From: Tetradesmus obliquus
Lineage: Eukaryota > Chlorophyta > Chlorophyceae > Sphaeropleales > Scenedesmaceae
Direction of reading: 5' to 3'
NCBI GenBank assembly: GCA_030272155.1
Contig: CP126193.1
Span: 6,944,001-7,008,000 of the forward strand
Length of the DNA: 64,000 nucleotides
Shown: positions 1-10,856 of the stretch, in pieces
Layout: every line of letters begins with the position of its first letter
How positions within the stretch are numbered: position 1 is the first letter of the stretch
Translations under genes and position numbers: made by a program
Notes under the pieces: model-generated
What the model saw: only the letters and a program-made list of their open reading frames with translations
Databases searched by the model: none
What the model was told of the DNA's origin: nothing

Positions 1-764
1 GTTCATCATTGAAGGCTTGCCATCCATTGCGCTGGGTTCGGTGATGATGCTGGTGCTGCCCTCAGGCCCCCTGACAGCCTGGATGCTCACGCCAAGGGAG
101 CGCCAGTTCCTGCACAACAGGGTGAGACGCGCGGTTGATCGCTAGCTGATTTGTCTGTGAATAGTATCCACGGAGTTTTGAGGGGAGACATCTGCGGCTA
201 AGCGAGAGCCAATTCCTGCACAGTAGTTCAAAGCTGAATCACATGCTGACTCAAGAACCTGTGCCGCAAAAACCGCGCCAGCCGGCAGCAGTAGATTGTG
301 TGCTCCTCCTTCAACGAGTGGTAGTGTGACATGCGCCATTGCCACTGCTGCTGCTGCTGCCTCACAGGTGCACGAGGGCAACGCTGAAGCAGCAGAGGCA
401 GCCAAGCAGCGGCTGCAGTGGAAGCAGATGATCAGCCTGACCATGGAGGCCCTGCGCATGCCGCAGCTGTGGTTCTTCAGCATAGCGGCCTTCTTATGGG
501 GTGGGTTTTGGGCTGTATAGCTCTGTAGCTGTCTGCATCAACTTGTGTTGCATTTGTGCATCAATTGTACCAGCAATAACTAAATGCTGCTCTGTAGTGA
601 CAGATTTCTTTGTTCTGCCAAGCAACTGTGAGAAAGAGGCATGTCCTGACATTGTCAATCTTCGCGTGCACTGCTGCAGTGCTTGCTGCGTTGGTCAGGA
701 TGTGTGCAGGGCTTGTCAGTCTTTGCGTCCTTTTACAATACCTCGAGGCCACCTCCGGACCAAC

Positions 765-805
<41 letters not shown>

Positions 806-1684
806 GTGCTCCCCTGCAGTCCTAGGCATCTTCAGCCTCAATGCGTGGATGCCCATCATAATAAAGAACATGCTCGCCGGGACAGCGCTGCAGTCCAGCA
901 GCAGCAGCGGCGGCAGCTCGGCAACCAACACCCTGCACGCCACACTGCTCGCGACCATCCCCTACTTTTGTGCGGCGATCGCAATGTGGCTCAACACGTG
1001 GAGCGCGAGTCTTTTGCGCGAGCGCACGCTGCATGTTGGGCTGCCGTGTGTGTTTGGCGGCATCCTGCTGGCGCTGTTTCAGCCGATGTACAGCGCATCG
1101 TCTGCCGGGGGCTTTTCAGTGCTGGTGATTGCGATCGCCTGCGCTTACAGCGGGCAGAGCAACATGTTTGCGCGCGTCACAGGTGAGCTCTGGCCTCTGT
1201 CGATGCTTGCAGGGGCGCTTGCCTGCCTGTCTATTTACCCGTCAGCTTGCCTGCTGGCCTGCCTGATTGCCACCAACCTGCCTTCCTGCGCAGTCCTTGG
1301 CCGCACCATGCGTGCCTGATTGCTTGCCTAGTGGTTGTGCCTGCTCAGTGCCTAGACAGGCGTGTGTCCCTGCCTGGTTGTCGACCTGCGCATCTACATG
1401 TTTGTGCGGATCACTTGCTTGCCTCTCTATCCACCTACCTGCCTGCCTGTGTACATGTCTGCCTGCCTGCCTGCCTGCATGTCTGCCTGTCATCAGAGTC
1501 CCTGGAAACCAGACCTGCTAATTTGCTCGCCTGCCTGTTGTGCCTGTTCGTTTCAAACCTGCTGACACCCCCTTTTCTTGCCTTGCACCTGCCTGCCTGC
1601 CTGCCTGCCTGCCACCAGAGTCCCTGGACACCCAGCATGCTCGACTACATGTTTGTTTTGATCACTCGCTTACCTTCCCATCCA

Positions 1685-1719
<35 letters not shown>

Positions 1720-2196
1720 TTCGTCTGCCTGCCACCAGAGTCCCTAGACACCAGACCTGCAAATTTGCTCGCCTGCCTGTTGTGCCTGTTCGTTCCACAC
1801 CTGCTCACACCCCCTCTGCCTGCCTTTGCACCTGCCTGCCTGCCTTTTGTCCGCCTGCCACCAGAGTCCCTGGACACGCGGCACGCTGGCGTCGGCATTG
1901 CCATCTTTAATGCCATTGGAGCAGCAGCAGGCGGCTTTTCTGGGCCGTGGGTTGTGGGCACGCTGGTGAACCGCATTGGCTCTTTTGTGCCATCCATGGT
2001 GTTCATGGGCGTATTTTTGACGTGCGGGGGAATCATGCTGTCAGGGTTTGGGATTTGGGAGCTGCAGCAGCGCCGGAAGCTGCAGCGGCAGCAGCAGCAG
2101 CAATGTGAAGGAAAGCTGCCGAAAGAGCAGGAGGAGCGGGAGGGTGCTGACTCCTGCGTGGTGGTGAAGGATGAGGATTTTGCTGAGGAATGCTGA
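1..2196 (+). CDS. MFS transporter, ACS (anion:cation symporter) type, 3' part
   Basis: This is the C-terminal part of a major facilitator membrane transporter; the 5' end lies outside the window. Exons read 1-121, 368-500, 820-1182 and 1865-2196 (TGA), and all phases agree. The translation has several hydrophobic helices: FIIEGLPSIALGSVMMLVLP, the stretch IFSLNAWMPIIIKNML, LPCVFGGILLALF, and GVGIAIFNAIGAAAGGFSGP near the end. A Gly-rich helix before the last membrane span is typical of the ACS family (allantoate, tartrate and phthalate-type organic anion carriers). The substrate cannot be inferred. The tail is charged and Gln/Glu-rich and would be cytosolic. Intron 2 ends in a (CTG)n tract just before its acceptor. 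Intron 3 (1183-1864) is a CCTG-rich minisatellite carrying three decoy copies of the last acceptor. Family confidence is high; subfamily is moderate. Confidence 0.85.
1183..1864 (+). repeat. Intronic CCTG minisatellite with duplicated 3' splice sites
   Basis: This intron of the MFS gene is made of CCTG/GCCTGCCTG runs. The acceptor plus the first bases of the next exon (CAG|AGTCCCTGGACAC, encoding ESLDT) occurs four times, with exon-start positions 1497, 1619, 1739 and 1865 (spacing 122, 120 and 126). Only the copy at 1865 continues into the conserved transporter helix. Units 1 and 3, and units 2 and 4, resemble each other most (ATGTTTGT..GATCACT at 1397 and 1648; TTTGCTCGCCTGCC at about 1520 and 1762). 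This suggests a second, about 245-bp, duplication round. Confidence 0.85.
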
Positions 2197-2639
2197 GTAC
2201 TGCTTTCTGGTTGTGCTTGCGGCGCAGGTAGGGTCGTTATCAGAAGGACTGCGTTCGGACGCATTTTGTGTGACGCATGTTGCATACGACCGCAAATGGG
2301 TGATGCCTCTGCACTGCTATATAGCAGCAGCTTGGTGCACAGCTGACCCCTGTCCACTCGGTCGAGTCCGTCCATTTGGTTAAGTCTGAGAATGCATTGG
2401 ATATGTTGGGTACGGGGAACTGAGTCAGCAGAAAGGGGTAGACGTTCTGGGCTTCACAGCAGCTGCTGGAGCTTCTGCTGCTTTAGCTCAGATGCTGGCC
2501 CTCGGTTGCCCCTGCTGCTTTTGGACAACCTGGGTGCGTATGTAACAGGCACAGAGCTAGGGCACACTGCAACTTTGAAACGCGGCACTTGTAGCTGCGG
2601 AGCACCTGCAGCAGAGGCTGCTTGTCATGAATCGATGGT

Positions 2640-2730
2640 GCAGGACTGTGCTGGACTGTGCAGGACTGTGCTGGACTGTGCAGGACTGTGCAGACTGTGC
2701 TGGACTGTGCTGGACTGTGCAGGACTGAGT
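2640..2730. repeat. 20-bp minisatellite (ACTGTGCTGGACTGTGCAGG)
   Basis: About four imperfect head-to-tail copies of a 20-bp unit, itself made of two related 10-mers (GGACTGTGCT and GGACTGTGCA). It lies in the region downstream of the MFS gene. Confidence 0.85.
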
Positions 2731-4564
2731 CGTGGGTGTGGATGAGCGCAGCCGTCTGCTGCCTTCTGCCTCTTTTGATGCTGCACTGCATGCTGACACC
2801 GCATGGCAGTGCATGAACACGGATGATCTGTTCTAGTTTACTTGCTCGGCTTAGTCGAACGATGTACTATATGCATGCATTGAAGTTGAGTTTTGAGCAA
2901 TGGACATTTGCAGCCATCCCTGCTGTGCCGCGGAAGCATTTCCTCTTGGTGCTGTGCCATTTACTACTGTGACGGCTGAGCAAGGCTGATGAACTGACAT
3001 CGTCTGTGTTGGTGTGCGCCTGTCGCGCCGAATGATCTGTTGCTTCTGCAAAGCTCCGGGACGGTGACAGGTGATGAGCATTGGAGTATGCATTGTCTCT
3101 TGTCATGCGGTGTAAAACCGCGTTTTGTGGTTGTGACGCGGCATGGCAGCTGCAGCACAGGTAGTATGTTGCTGCTGCCCATGTTCTGCTGATCAACCAC
3201 GCCGGCTGTTGCAGGGACTTGACTGGCGTCTTCTTTATACCATAGCCATGGCTGTCCTGGTCATACTATGACGGTATGACAGTATACTATGTAGTACATG
3301 TGGTTACAACAGCAAGGCTGCTATGCATGCCGCTTTGTCCTTCTCTCTCCACATTTGCATACAGTAGTGCATCACACGTTATATGCATGTGCATGCGCTT
3401 ACAGTGCTGGCTGTCAGAAGCCAGGTTTTGAAACATAGTGGCACCAGACAGGATGCTGTTGCTGGCCAGTCAGGCAGGATCTGTCAGTTCACTGTAAATA
3501 AGGTCAGCCGAACATTCGGCTGGCTGCAGCAGTGGTCTTTGGTCTCTGCAGGCAACGTGCTGTGTTGTTGCAACAGCAGTGGGCTGTGTGTTAGCCAGGC
3601 GCCCGAACTGCTGGGGCGCCGTTTCCAGAGCCTGAGGCTGTGTTTAGGTGACTGCCCATGGCAGCACTGCCAGGCAGTTGCAAGGTTTCAACTGCACCCT
3701 TCGTGTCCCTTTTGCGAATTTTGTCATCGTTGTTGAGCTGCTGTTGCGCTGCTGTACATGTAGGGGTCAGTCATGTGGCGCCATGCTGCCATCATGCCGG
3801 AGGCTGAAGTGTAATGCGCATAGGTTGCACCCCAACAACCGTTTTAAAACGCTGGCAGCCTCAACCCCGGCACCAAACAACCCAACCAAGGTTCTTTTGT
3901 TGCAAGGGGTTATCGGCCCAACAACCGTCTGACGGTGCCTAGTGACAAACATCGTATGTTCGACCCATGTCCACCACATTGTCCACGTGTGCGGGCCCCA
4001 TGCACGTTGTAACTCTTTATACCCCGGTTCGCGTTCTATGAACATGGCAAGCGCAGCCCTTACACCAGGGTGCTACTCAACAGCCACTGCCCACTGCCCA
4101 CTGCACAAAATCTCAATAGCAGCGCAAGTTGAAATATACCAGTGCCTAGCTGACGTCAGCTGATACAATGCAACAACACAGGCTCAACAGTTCACAACTG
4201 GAGCAGAGCTGAGCAGGCGGCAGCACCGCGGTCTCAAACGCAACATCATCCATTGCGCATGCGCCAGCACAGAAGAGTGGCAACTACAAAGAGTGTCAGC
4301 TGCCATGCAGCTGCATGCTGCAGAATGCTGTGCACCTGATTGCAACAGGATGGTCACCTGCCATTGCACGCATGTAGGTAGCTGCAGGCACACGTACACT
4401 GCACTCAGCAAGACAACCAAAACAAACACAAGCAAGCAGAGCTAGTCTACTCGACTGCCGTGAAGCAAGCAGGGGTGTGCAAGCCCCGCACAGCATGCAA
4501 GTAGAGCGCTAGCTGTGTGGCATGCCCTTTCACATGCCAGCTGTGCAGTCAGCAGGTCGGCCGC

Positions 4565-4740
4565 CACCTGCGACACCAGCTTGCAGGAAATGATGATGAC
4601 CGTCTTCGGCACCAACCTGCAGGAAACGCAACAATTGCCTTGACACAAGCCTGCAGGAACCATGGTAACCGCCTTCGACACCAGCCTGCAGGAAACATGC
4701 TGATCACCTTCAACGCCAGCCTGCAGGAAACATGACAATG
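4565..4740. repeat. About 41-bp tandem repeat containing CCTGCAGGAAAC
   Basis: Five imperfect units of about 41 bp share the core ACCAGCCTGCAGGAAAC followed by a variable block ending in CCTTCGAC or CCTTGAC. Every unit includes the palindrome CCTGCAGG. No gene context was found. Confidence 0.8.
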
Positions 4741-6471
4741 TAGCCTGCAGGCCATTTTCCTGCAAGCCCCAACACCAGCAGACCCGGGCCGAAAGCTGGC
4801 TGCCTACACTGCCTGCGGCCCCATCAACATAGCATGAACAACTCTGGACAATGGGGTGCATGACATGGCATGCCAACATGGCGATGATGATGATTTGTGA
4901 GGCAATGGTGAAAGAGCTGTGAAAGTTGGCTGGCTGCGACATGTAGGGGTTCACTTTGTTAGCGGCTGAATGCCTTTGGTCTGCCTTACTGGATATGCAG
5001 CAGGCGTGCACCACAAGACAACAGCAGCATCAAAACTGCGAGCCAAATGACGTGCAAACCACAAGGTGCATGACGCACCAGATGTATCCAAAATGTATAC
5101 ACAACCAGCATAAGCGCTGGTGTGCGTCAAAAGTGGTGTGAAGCACAGCAAGCGTTCAGAAGGCGGACAAACATACTCCAAGGTGTATCACACAAACCCA
5201 GTTTACAGCCGTCCCACAAACACCACACAAAGATTCACGCCAGCCGTGCCGGTGGCTACCAAAATGCTGTGCGGCACAGTTTATGCGTAATGGCAAGCCT
5301 ACAAGAGAGGGTCTGCAAAACCTTTGTTTGTTCTGCTGGCATGCATGCAATGGCACTGTGGTGAACCAAAACGATGCATGCATGGATGTACATGCCAGCG
5401 AAGCCTGATGTATGAAAATGTGTTATGTGTATCACCATTGTTGATGAGAAGCCAGTGGGAAAAGCACTAGCATGCACGACAGAAACGCTGGTTTGCCAGC
5501 ACAACCACACAAAGAAAACGTAAGGGTGAAGGGTAGCAGCAGCAACAAGCCTGTACAGCGCTGAACTCTACAGAGGCGTATCAAAGTACAACAGCAGCAG
5601 TCGCCTGCAAGTGCTGTCAGCTCCAGCAGCACAGCAGAGTGCACAGAGGATAGGAAGCAGGCATGCAGCTGCATTGTGCACAGACGGGCCAGCACTTCAG
5701 CGCACTGCGGCACACATGCAAACAACACGCCAAGCACTGCTGCACCAGACAAACAACCGTAGCATGTGTAGCTGGTGGGCGTTTTTTAGTGCCAGCTGCC
5801 GTTCACGCTCCTTTTTTTCCCAGAACATCAACCAGGCATGCCACCAACCAAAACCCGCAAGAGCAGCTGAGAATGTGTATGCTGCCATGATGTGGTGTGC
5901 TTAGTCCACGATGCAGCTACAGGATTGCTTTCTTGAGCCAGGCAAGCCGCCAACCAAAACGTCTCAATCCTCTGTAGAAGCTGGCAATGCAAAGCAGCCA
6001 AGCAGTCACCTCCGACGGCTGTGTCGGCCGCAGCACACAGTGATCACACACACTATGCAAGCTGCTGGCCTGCGTTCTGAGTTGCCACCACAAAGAAACA
6101 ACCAGAATCTTGTGTGGCTGCTATATCAGGCGGCGCTGGTTTGCAGCAGCCCTTGTAGTCTACTCATACGCGGTGCCTGCAGCAGTTGGACTGTTTCTCT
6201 GCCCGCTCACCCTCGCATACGCAGCCAAGCACCATTCACATACTCTGGATAACACCCGACATGTGCCAACCGTAGCACAATCTTTGAGCCAGATCACAAA
6301 CTAAGTCTCTGTGATTACCACAACGCAAACAACTGTTGAAATCATACCAGCAACACGGCTCATCTCTTTTCAAGTCAGTGACAGGCATCATGCATGCGCG
6401 GCATCCCAGCAACTACTGTTATCATCCCCAACCGCCATACAGCCATCACCCCATCAGCTCCGTGCTCATCC

Positions 6472-7140
6472 TCACTGCTTCAGCGCCGCATCCAGCCACA
6501 GCAGCATTGCCTCAGCAGTCAGTGCAGCCACGCGCTCCCTGCCAGCATCAGCAGCCACACCAGCCACGCCAGCCGCCGCTGCCTCAGCTGCCGCTGCGCC
6601 ATCTACTGCTCGGCCGTGTCTCTTCTTCCTGATCAGAGGAACGCGCGCCAATAAAGCACGTTCTTGTGCCTCCAAACTCCCCACCATCTCCTGTGCATGC
6701 ATTTCCCCTGCCACTTCTGCCCTCACTGCTTCAGCGCCGCATCCAGCCACAGCAGCATGGCCTCCGCAGTCAGCGCAGCCACGCGCTCCCTGCCAGCATC
6801 AGCCGCCGCACCAGCCATGCCAGCCGCCACTGCTGCCACCGCCGCTGCTGCGCCATCTACTGCTCGGCCGTGTCTCTTCTTCCTGATCAAAGGAACGCGC
6901 GCCAATCAAGCACGTTCTTGTGCCTCCAGACAGCCCACCATCTCCTGTGCATGCATCCCCCCTGCCACTTTGGCCCTTACTTCTTCAGCGCCGCATCCAG
7001 CCACAGCAGCATGGCCTCAGCAGTCAGCGCAGCCACGCGCTCCCTGCCAGCATCAGCCGCTGCACCAGCCATGCCAGCTGCCGCTGCGGCAGCAGCCGCC
7101 GCTGCGCCATCCACTGTCAGGGCCGCATCTGCGGAGCTCA
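6472..7140 (-). repeat. Three tandem copies of the chlorophyllase last-exon end (about 254 bp)
   Basis: On the minus strand the block encoding AGRERVAALTAEAMLLWLDA followed by ALK and Q or K plus a stop occurs three times, ending near 6977, 6723 and 6472, with about 254 bp spacing. The first copy belongs to the exon contiguous with the rest of the gene. The other two lie downstream, each with the same in-frame stop (TAA in copy 1, TGA in copies 2 and 3). Because the stop overlaps a possible donor (AA|GTAAGG, CA|GTGAGG), these could be duplicated 3' ends or alternative terminal exons. Confidence 0.8.
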
Positions 7141-8398
7141 AAGTGCTCAAGCTGTTGAGGCTTGTGTAGCTGCCGGCCATGCTGCTGCCGCTGCCGTCGC
7201 TGTTCATGCTGCCGCTACCACCATGGTGGTGTCCGCCGGAGGAAAGGCGGTCAATGGAAGCCAGCTGTCCAAGGATTGCATGCTCCAGCAGCTCTCCCTC
7301 ATCATGCTCCCGCATGCAAAGCAGCACGTGGTCCCACTCTGCAGCGAGCTGCGAGCCGTCGGCGTCTGGCAGGCCGGGCAGCAGCAGCTGCTGCAGGCTG
7401 GTGCCGTGGTGCGTGGTGAGGTCGTCCTGCATGCAGCAGCAGTACAATGTGACAGTACATCAGGGCAGGACATCATGTCAACATACCAGCATTAGCAGAC
7501 GACAGGCAAGACATCATGGCAGTCTCAAGCTGCAGGAAGTGGCAAGATGCAGCCGCCGCAGCAGCTGCTGCAGGGGATGGCCAAGGTACAGATGCTGAGA
7601 TGCTTGCAGCAGAGGCATTAACGCACATTTGCTGCTGAGAAATGGCACAGTTGCAACACTGTTGTTCCCTCACCAGCATGTGGTGGTACAGCTCATCAAT
7701 CAGCTGTACACAGCGCCAATCAGCCTGATGCACACACTTTACATTGTACTCTTGACCACCTTCTGCAATGACTGTAACTGTTACTGTTATGAAACATGTT
7801 ACATAACATAAACAACTCACCAGCATGTGGTGGTGCAGCTCATCAAACAGCGCCAATCCTCCTGATGCACACACTTTACGTTGTACTTTTGACCACCTTC
7901 TGCGATGACTGCAAATATAACTGTTATTACACATGTTACATAACATCAGCAGCTCACCAGCATGTGGTGGTACAGCTCGTCAAACAGCGCCACGCGCTCG
8001 TCGCTGCTGTTGCAGCCCAACATCGCACTTGCCGGCAGCGGCCGCCCACTGGCTTTGCAGCCAGCCAGGTACAGATACAGAGCCAGCAGCAGGCTTGCAC
8101 CCATGTGTGACATGCCGGCATCTGTGAACAAGTTGTCTGCTGTGTCCAGTAGGGCGTTTAGGTAGGGGCTTGAGCTGCAGAACTGCAGGTGGTGCGCGTC
8201 GGGGATGATGTGCAGCTGGCTGCCACAAGCTGCAGCGGCCAGGAAGTGCTGCAAGGACACAACGTTTGGCAGCGGCAGCAGCAGCGACAGCAGCAGCAGT
8301 GTCGTTGTTGGGGTGGCATGTGGTGCGCGTCGGGGATGATGTGCAGCTGGCTGCCACAGGCGGCAGCGGCCAGGAAGTGCTGCAGGAACACCAGGTTT

Positions 8399-8438
<40 letters not shown>

Positions 8439-8645
8439 CTCATTAGAATGGCAGGTGGTGCGCGTCGGGGATGATGTGCAGTTGGCTGCCACAGGCGGCA
8501 GCTGCCAGGAAGTGCTGCAAGAACACGACATTTTGGCAGCAGCAGCAGCAGCAGTCATTAGGATGGCAGGTGGTGCGCGTCGGGGATGATGTGCAGCTGG
8601 CTGCCGCAGGCTGCAGCGGCCAGGAAGTGCTGCAGAAAAACTAGG

Positions 8646-8678
<33 letters not shown>

Positions 8679-10856
8679 GTGGTTAAGAGGCTGGAGGGTG
8701 GTGTGCGTCGGGGATGATGTGCAGCTGGCTGCCACAGGCAGCAGCGGCGAGGAAGTGCTGCAGGACACACAAGAAGCAGGAGATCCAGCAGCAGCAGCAG
8801 TGCCGTTGGGATGGCAGGTGGTGCGCATGATGTGCAGCTGGCTGCCGCAGGCGCCTGCATGCTGCTACCACGGCGATGCACACAAGCAGCATGCAACACC
8901 ACAGTGCACTGTCTTTGCTTCAACCACATTCACACGTACTCACCCTGCAGTCGCTGCCCTCGGGGTTGAACGCGCTGGTGAAGCCCGCACATACGGATGA
9001 GCAGCATAAACAGCTGTCACCATCGCCACTGATTACTCACCCTGTAGTCGCTGCGCTCCGGGTTGAACGCGCCAGTGATGCCTGCTGCCGTCACCCCCAG
9101 CGCCAGGCCCCTGCCGGCAAGCTGCTGCACTGCGCTGCTGCTCAGCTCATCAACGGGGTCCAGCAGGTAGGCTGCCTTGACAGCAGCGGGGTCTGCATCG
9201 TTTGAGAAGCAGAGGCCAGGCAAAGCAGTGAGTGCCGCGCATGTTACACAGTCGACAAGGTAGGTCGCCTTGACATCAGAGGGGTCTGCGCATTGCATTT
9301 CTAGGGCGCAGGCCAGGAGAACTGATATCATTGGCAGAGAGTTGCAGCATAGTAGTTGACCTAGAACATTGTCAGGTAATCTTGAGGTGGGGCCCTGCAT
9401 GTGGGAGAGCTGTGGTTCGCTGCAGGTCATGTGGCTGCTCTTGCCCAGGGCCCCACCTTGTGCATACTGCAGCGCAGCCAGCTTGCCTCCCCTGCTGTGG
9501 CCAGCCACTGCCACCCGGCTCATGTCCAGCTTGTTATGCAGCAGAGGGTTGCTGGCGTCCTTGTTCTGCGCTGCCAGCCACTGCAGCAGCTGAGGCAGCG
9601 CTGCGATCTGCAGGAGCAACGCAGCAGCAGCAGCAGCAGCAGTGCCGGCGGCAGCAGCAGGGAGGGCAGGGGCAACAGCAATTGGGGAACTAGGCAACTG
9701 GAGAGGGACAACGGCAAAGCTGCTTGCTGCATACAGCGCGTCGGTCTTTGCGGCTACCAGGTTTAGCCAGGGGAACCGAGCCTCACAACAGCAGGCGCAG
9801 CCAGGATCTTGCGCGCAGCACCTGCAACACCGGCTACGTTCAAGCATCTCCATCATCAGCTATGGCTGCAGCTGAGGTCCATGGTGTTTGCTCCTACAGC
9901 AGTGATATCTCCACCTTTGCTTGTGTACGCCTGAGCGCAAGGATATGCCTGTCTGCAATATCGAGGCAGTGCTGCGCCTCACCTACGCTTCACCTAGGGC
10001 TACACCGAGGATTCATCCCATGTGCTCCTACAGCAGTGATCCATCCTCTGTTGCGTGTGTACCTATCAGCGCAAGAATATGCATTTCCACATATGCAGGG
10101 CAGTCCTGTTCCTCACCTCCTGTTCGAAGCCCATGGTCTGAACAAACGGCCCGTAGGGCTGCGTGTCATACTGCACAGTGGCATAGCCTGCTGAGGCCAG
10201 GCGCGCCATGACGGCCTGGTACCACGAGGCGCGCGCCTGCAGGGGGTGCATGGCGTTGCATCGTCAGTGACATGCTTGCATTTGCAGGGGTGCAACAGGC
10301 CTATGATTAGCAGCAGACATGGCTTCTTAAGCGTGAGTCATGCAAGAATGTGGTAGGTGAACCCGATTACTGCAAACAGGGGGAGCAGAGCTGCTCCTGG
10401 AAGGCAAAACTGTGGTAGGAACCAGCACTCTGTGGGTAGCGCTGTTTCATGCCCTGCTGCCGCTGCCACTGCTGGTCACAACATGCACAGTCGGTGCGGC
10501 CGTGCAACGCAACGGGCCTAGCCGATCGCTACTGGCTGAAGTGCAAACATACTGTCTCGCAGATGTGTTGAGCTTTGCAGTCACTGCTGGGCAATGCACA
10601 TTGCTGCTGAATCTGCTGGTGTTGCAAGTGCTGACCTGGAAGCCTCCAAAGAACACCAGCACTGGTGCTGCAGGCCCATCATCGTTGGGCGGCAGGTTGA
10701 TGGTGACGGATTTTGCGACGTCTTTGAAGCTTCCAGTGTACAACTCACTTTGTGCCAGCTCGCTCTCGGCGATGACGATGGGCCATACCGTTGGGTCTGC
10801 TGGTGCTACTGCTCCTGTGAGCTCGGCAGCCTTGGTGAACGTGCAGGTGGCAGCAT
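6977..10856 (-). CDS. Chlorophyllase-like alpha/beta hydrolase (5' exon not found)
   Basis: The enzyme is expected to cleave phytol from chlorophyll or to act as a related plastid esterase. Exons on the minus strand: 10856-10636, 10236-10117, 9607-9457, 9192-9041, 8248-7958 and 7426-6977, all phase-consistent (460 residues visible). The nucleophile elbow GHSRGGK (Ser about residue 152) is the chlorophyllase signature. It is followed by YLLDPVD (residues 173-179), which holds the likely catalytic Asp. Upstream, VLVFFGGFQ and ARASWYQAVMARLASAGYAT fit the N-terminal strand and helix. Plant enzymes are about 320-350 residues; this one has an extra C-terminal region (about 313-461) with poly-Ala. 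The first exon is unresolved. A signal-like frame MRTLPRTLLALTLTPLQS lies just upstream on the same strand, but out of frame. Several introns carry duplicated splice junctions. Confidence 0.85.
7674..7958 (-). repeat. Duplicated exon-end/donor sites, chlorophyllase
   Basis: The end of the exon encoding ELYHHML and its donor (CTG|GTGAG) occurs three times on the minus strand. Exon-end positions are 7958 (functional, contiguous with the full exon), 7821 and 7674, spaced 137 and 147 bp. Copies include about 50 bp of exon and flanking intron (CACACACTTTACATTGTAC and variants). Confidence 0.85.
8249..8860 (-). repeat. Array of decoy acceptors plus partial exon, chlorophyllase
   Basis: The intron end plus the first about 70 bases of the next exon (encoding HFLAAAACGSQLHIIPDAHH) is repeated. 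Full exon-start copies lie at 8757, 8629, 8514 and 8379, a truncated copy at about 8857-8816, and the functional one at 8248. Spacing is 115-135 bp. Units are separated by (CTG)n runs (minus-strand sense), which act as the pyrimidine-rich tract of each acceptor. Only the last copy reads on into the rest of the exon. Confidence 0.9.
8939..9300 (-). repeat. Both edges of one chlorophyllase exon duplicated
   Basis: The exon at 9192-9041 is flanked by copies of both of its edges. A decoy acceptor plus DPSDVKATYLVD lies at 9285 (93 bp upstream in gene sense; the real start encodes DPAAVKAAYLLD). A decoy exon end plus donor (AACCCCGAGGGCAGCGACTG then CAG|GGTGAG) ends at 8944, 97 bp downstream. Both decoys have diverged from the functional copy. 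Confidence 0.8.

Larger units (their letters stand above)
2197..6976. other. Intergenic region between MFS gene and chlorophyllase tail
   Basis: I see no convincing gene here. The first several hundred bases should hold the MFS 3' UTR. A 20-bp minisatellite lies at about 2640-2730 and a 41-bp one at 4565-4740. Two extra copies of the end of the chlorophyllase last exon lie at about 6472-6905. Long open frames between 5000 and 6300 lack splice logic, domain signal or consistent codon bias. Confidence 0.6.
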
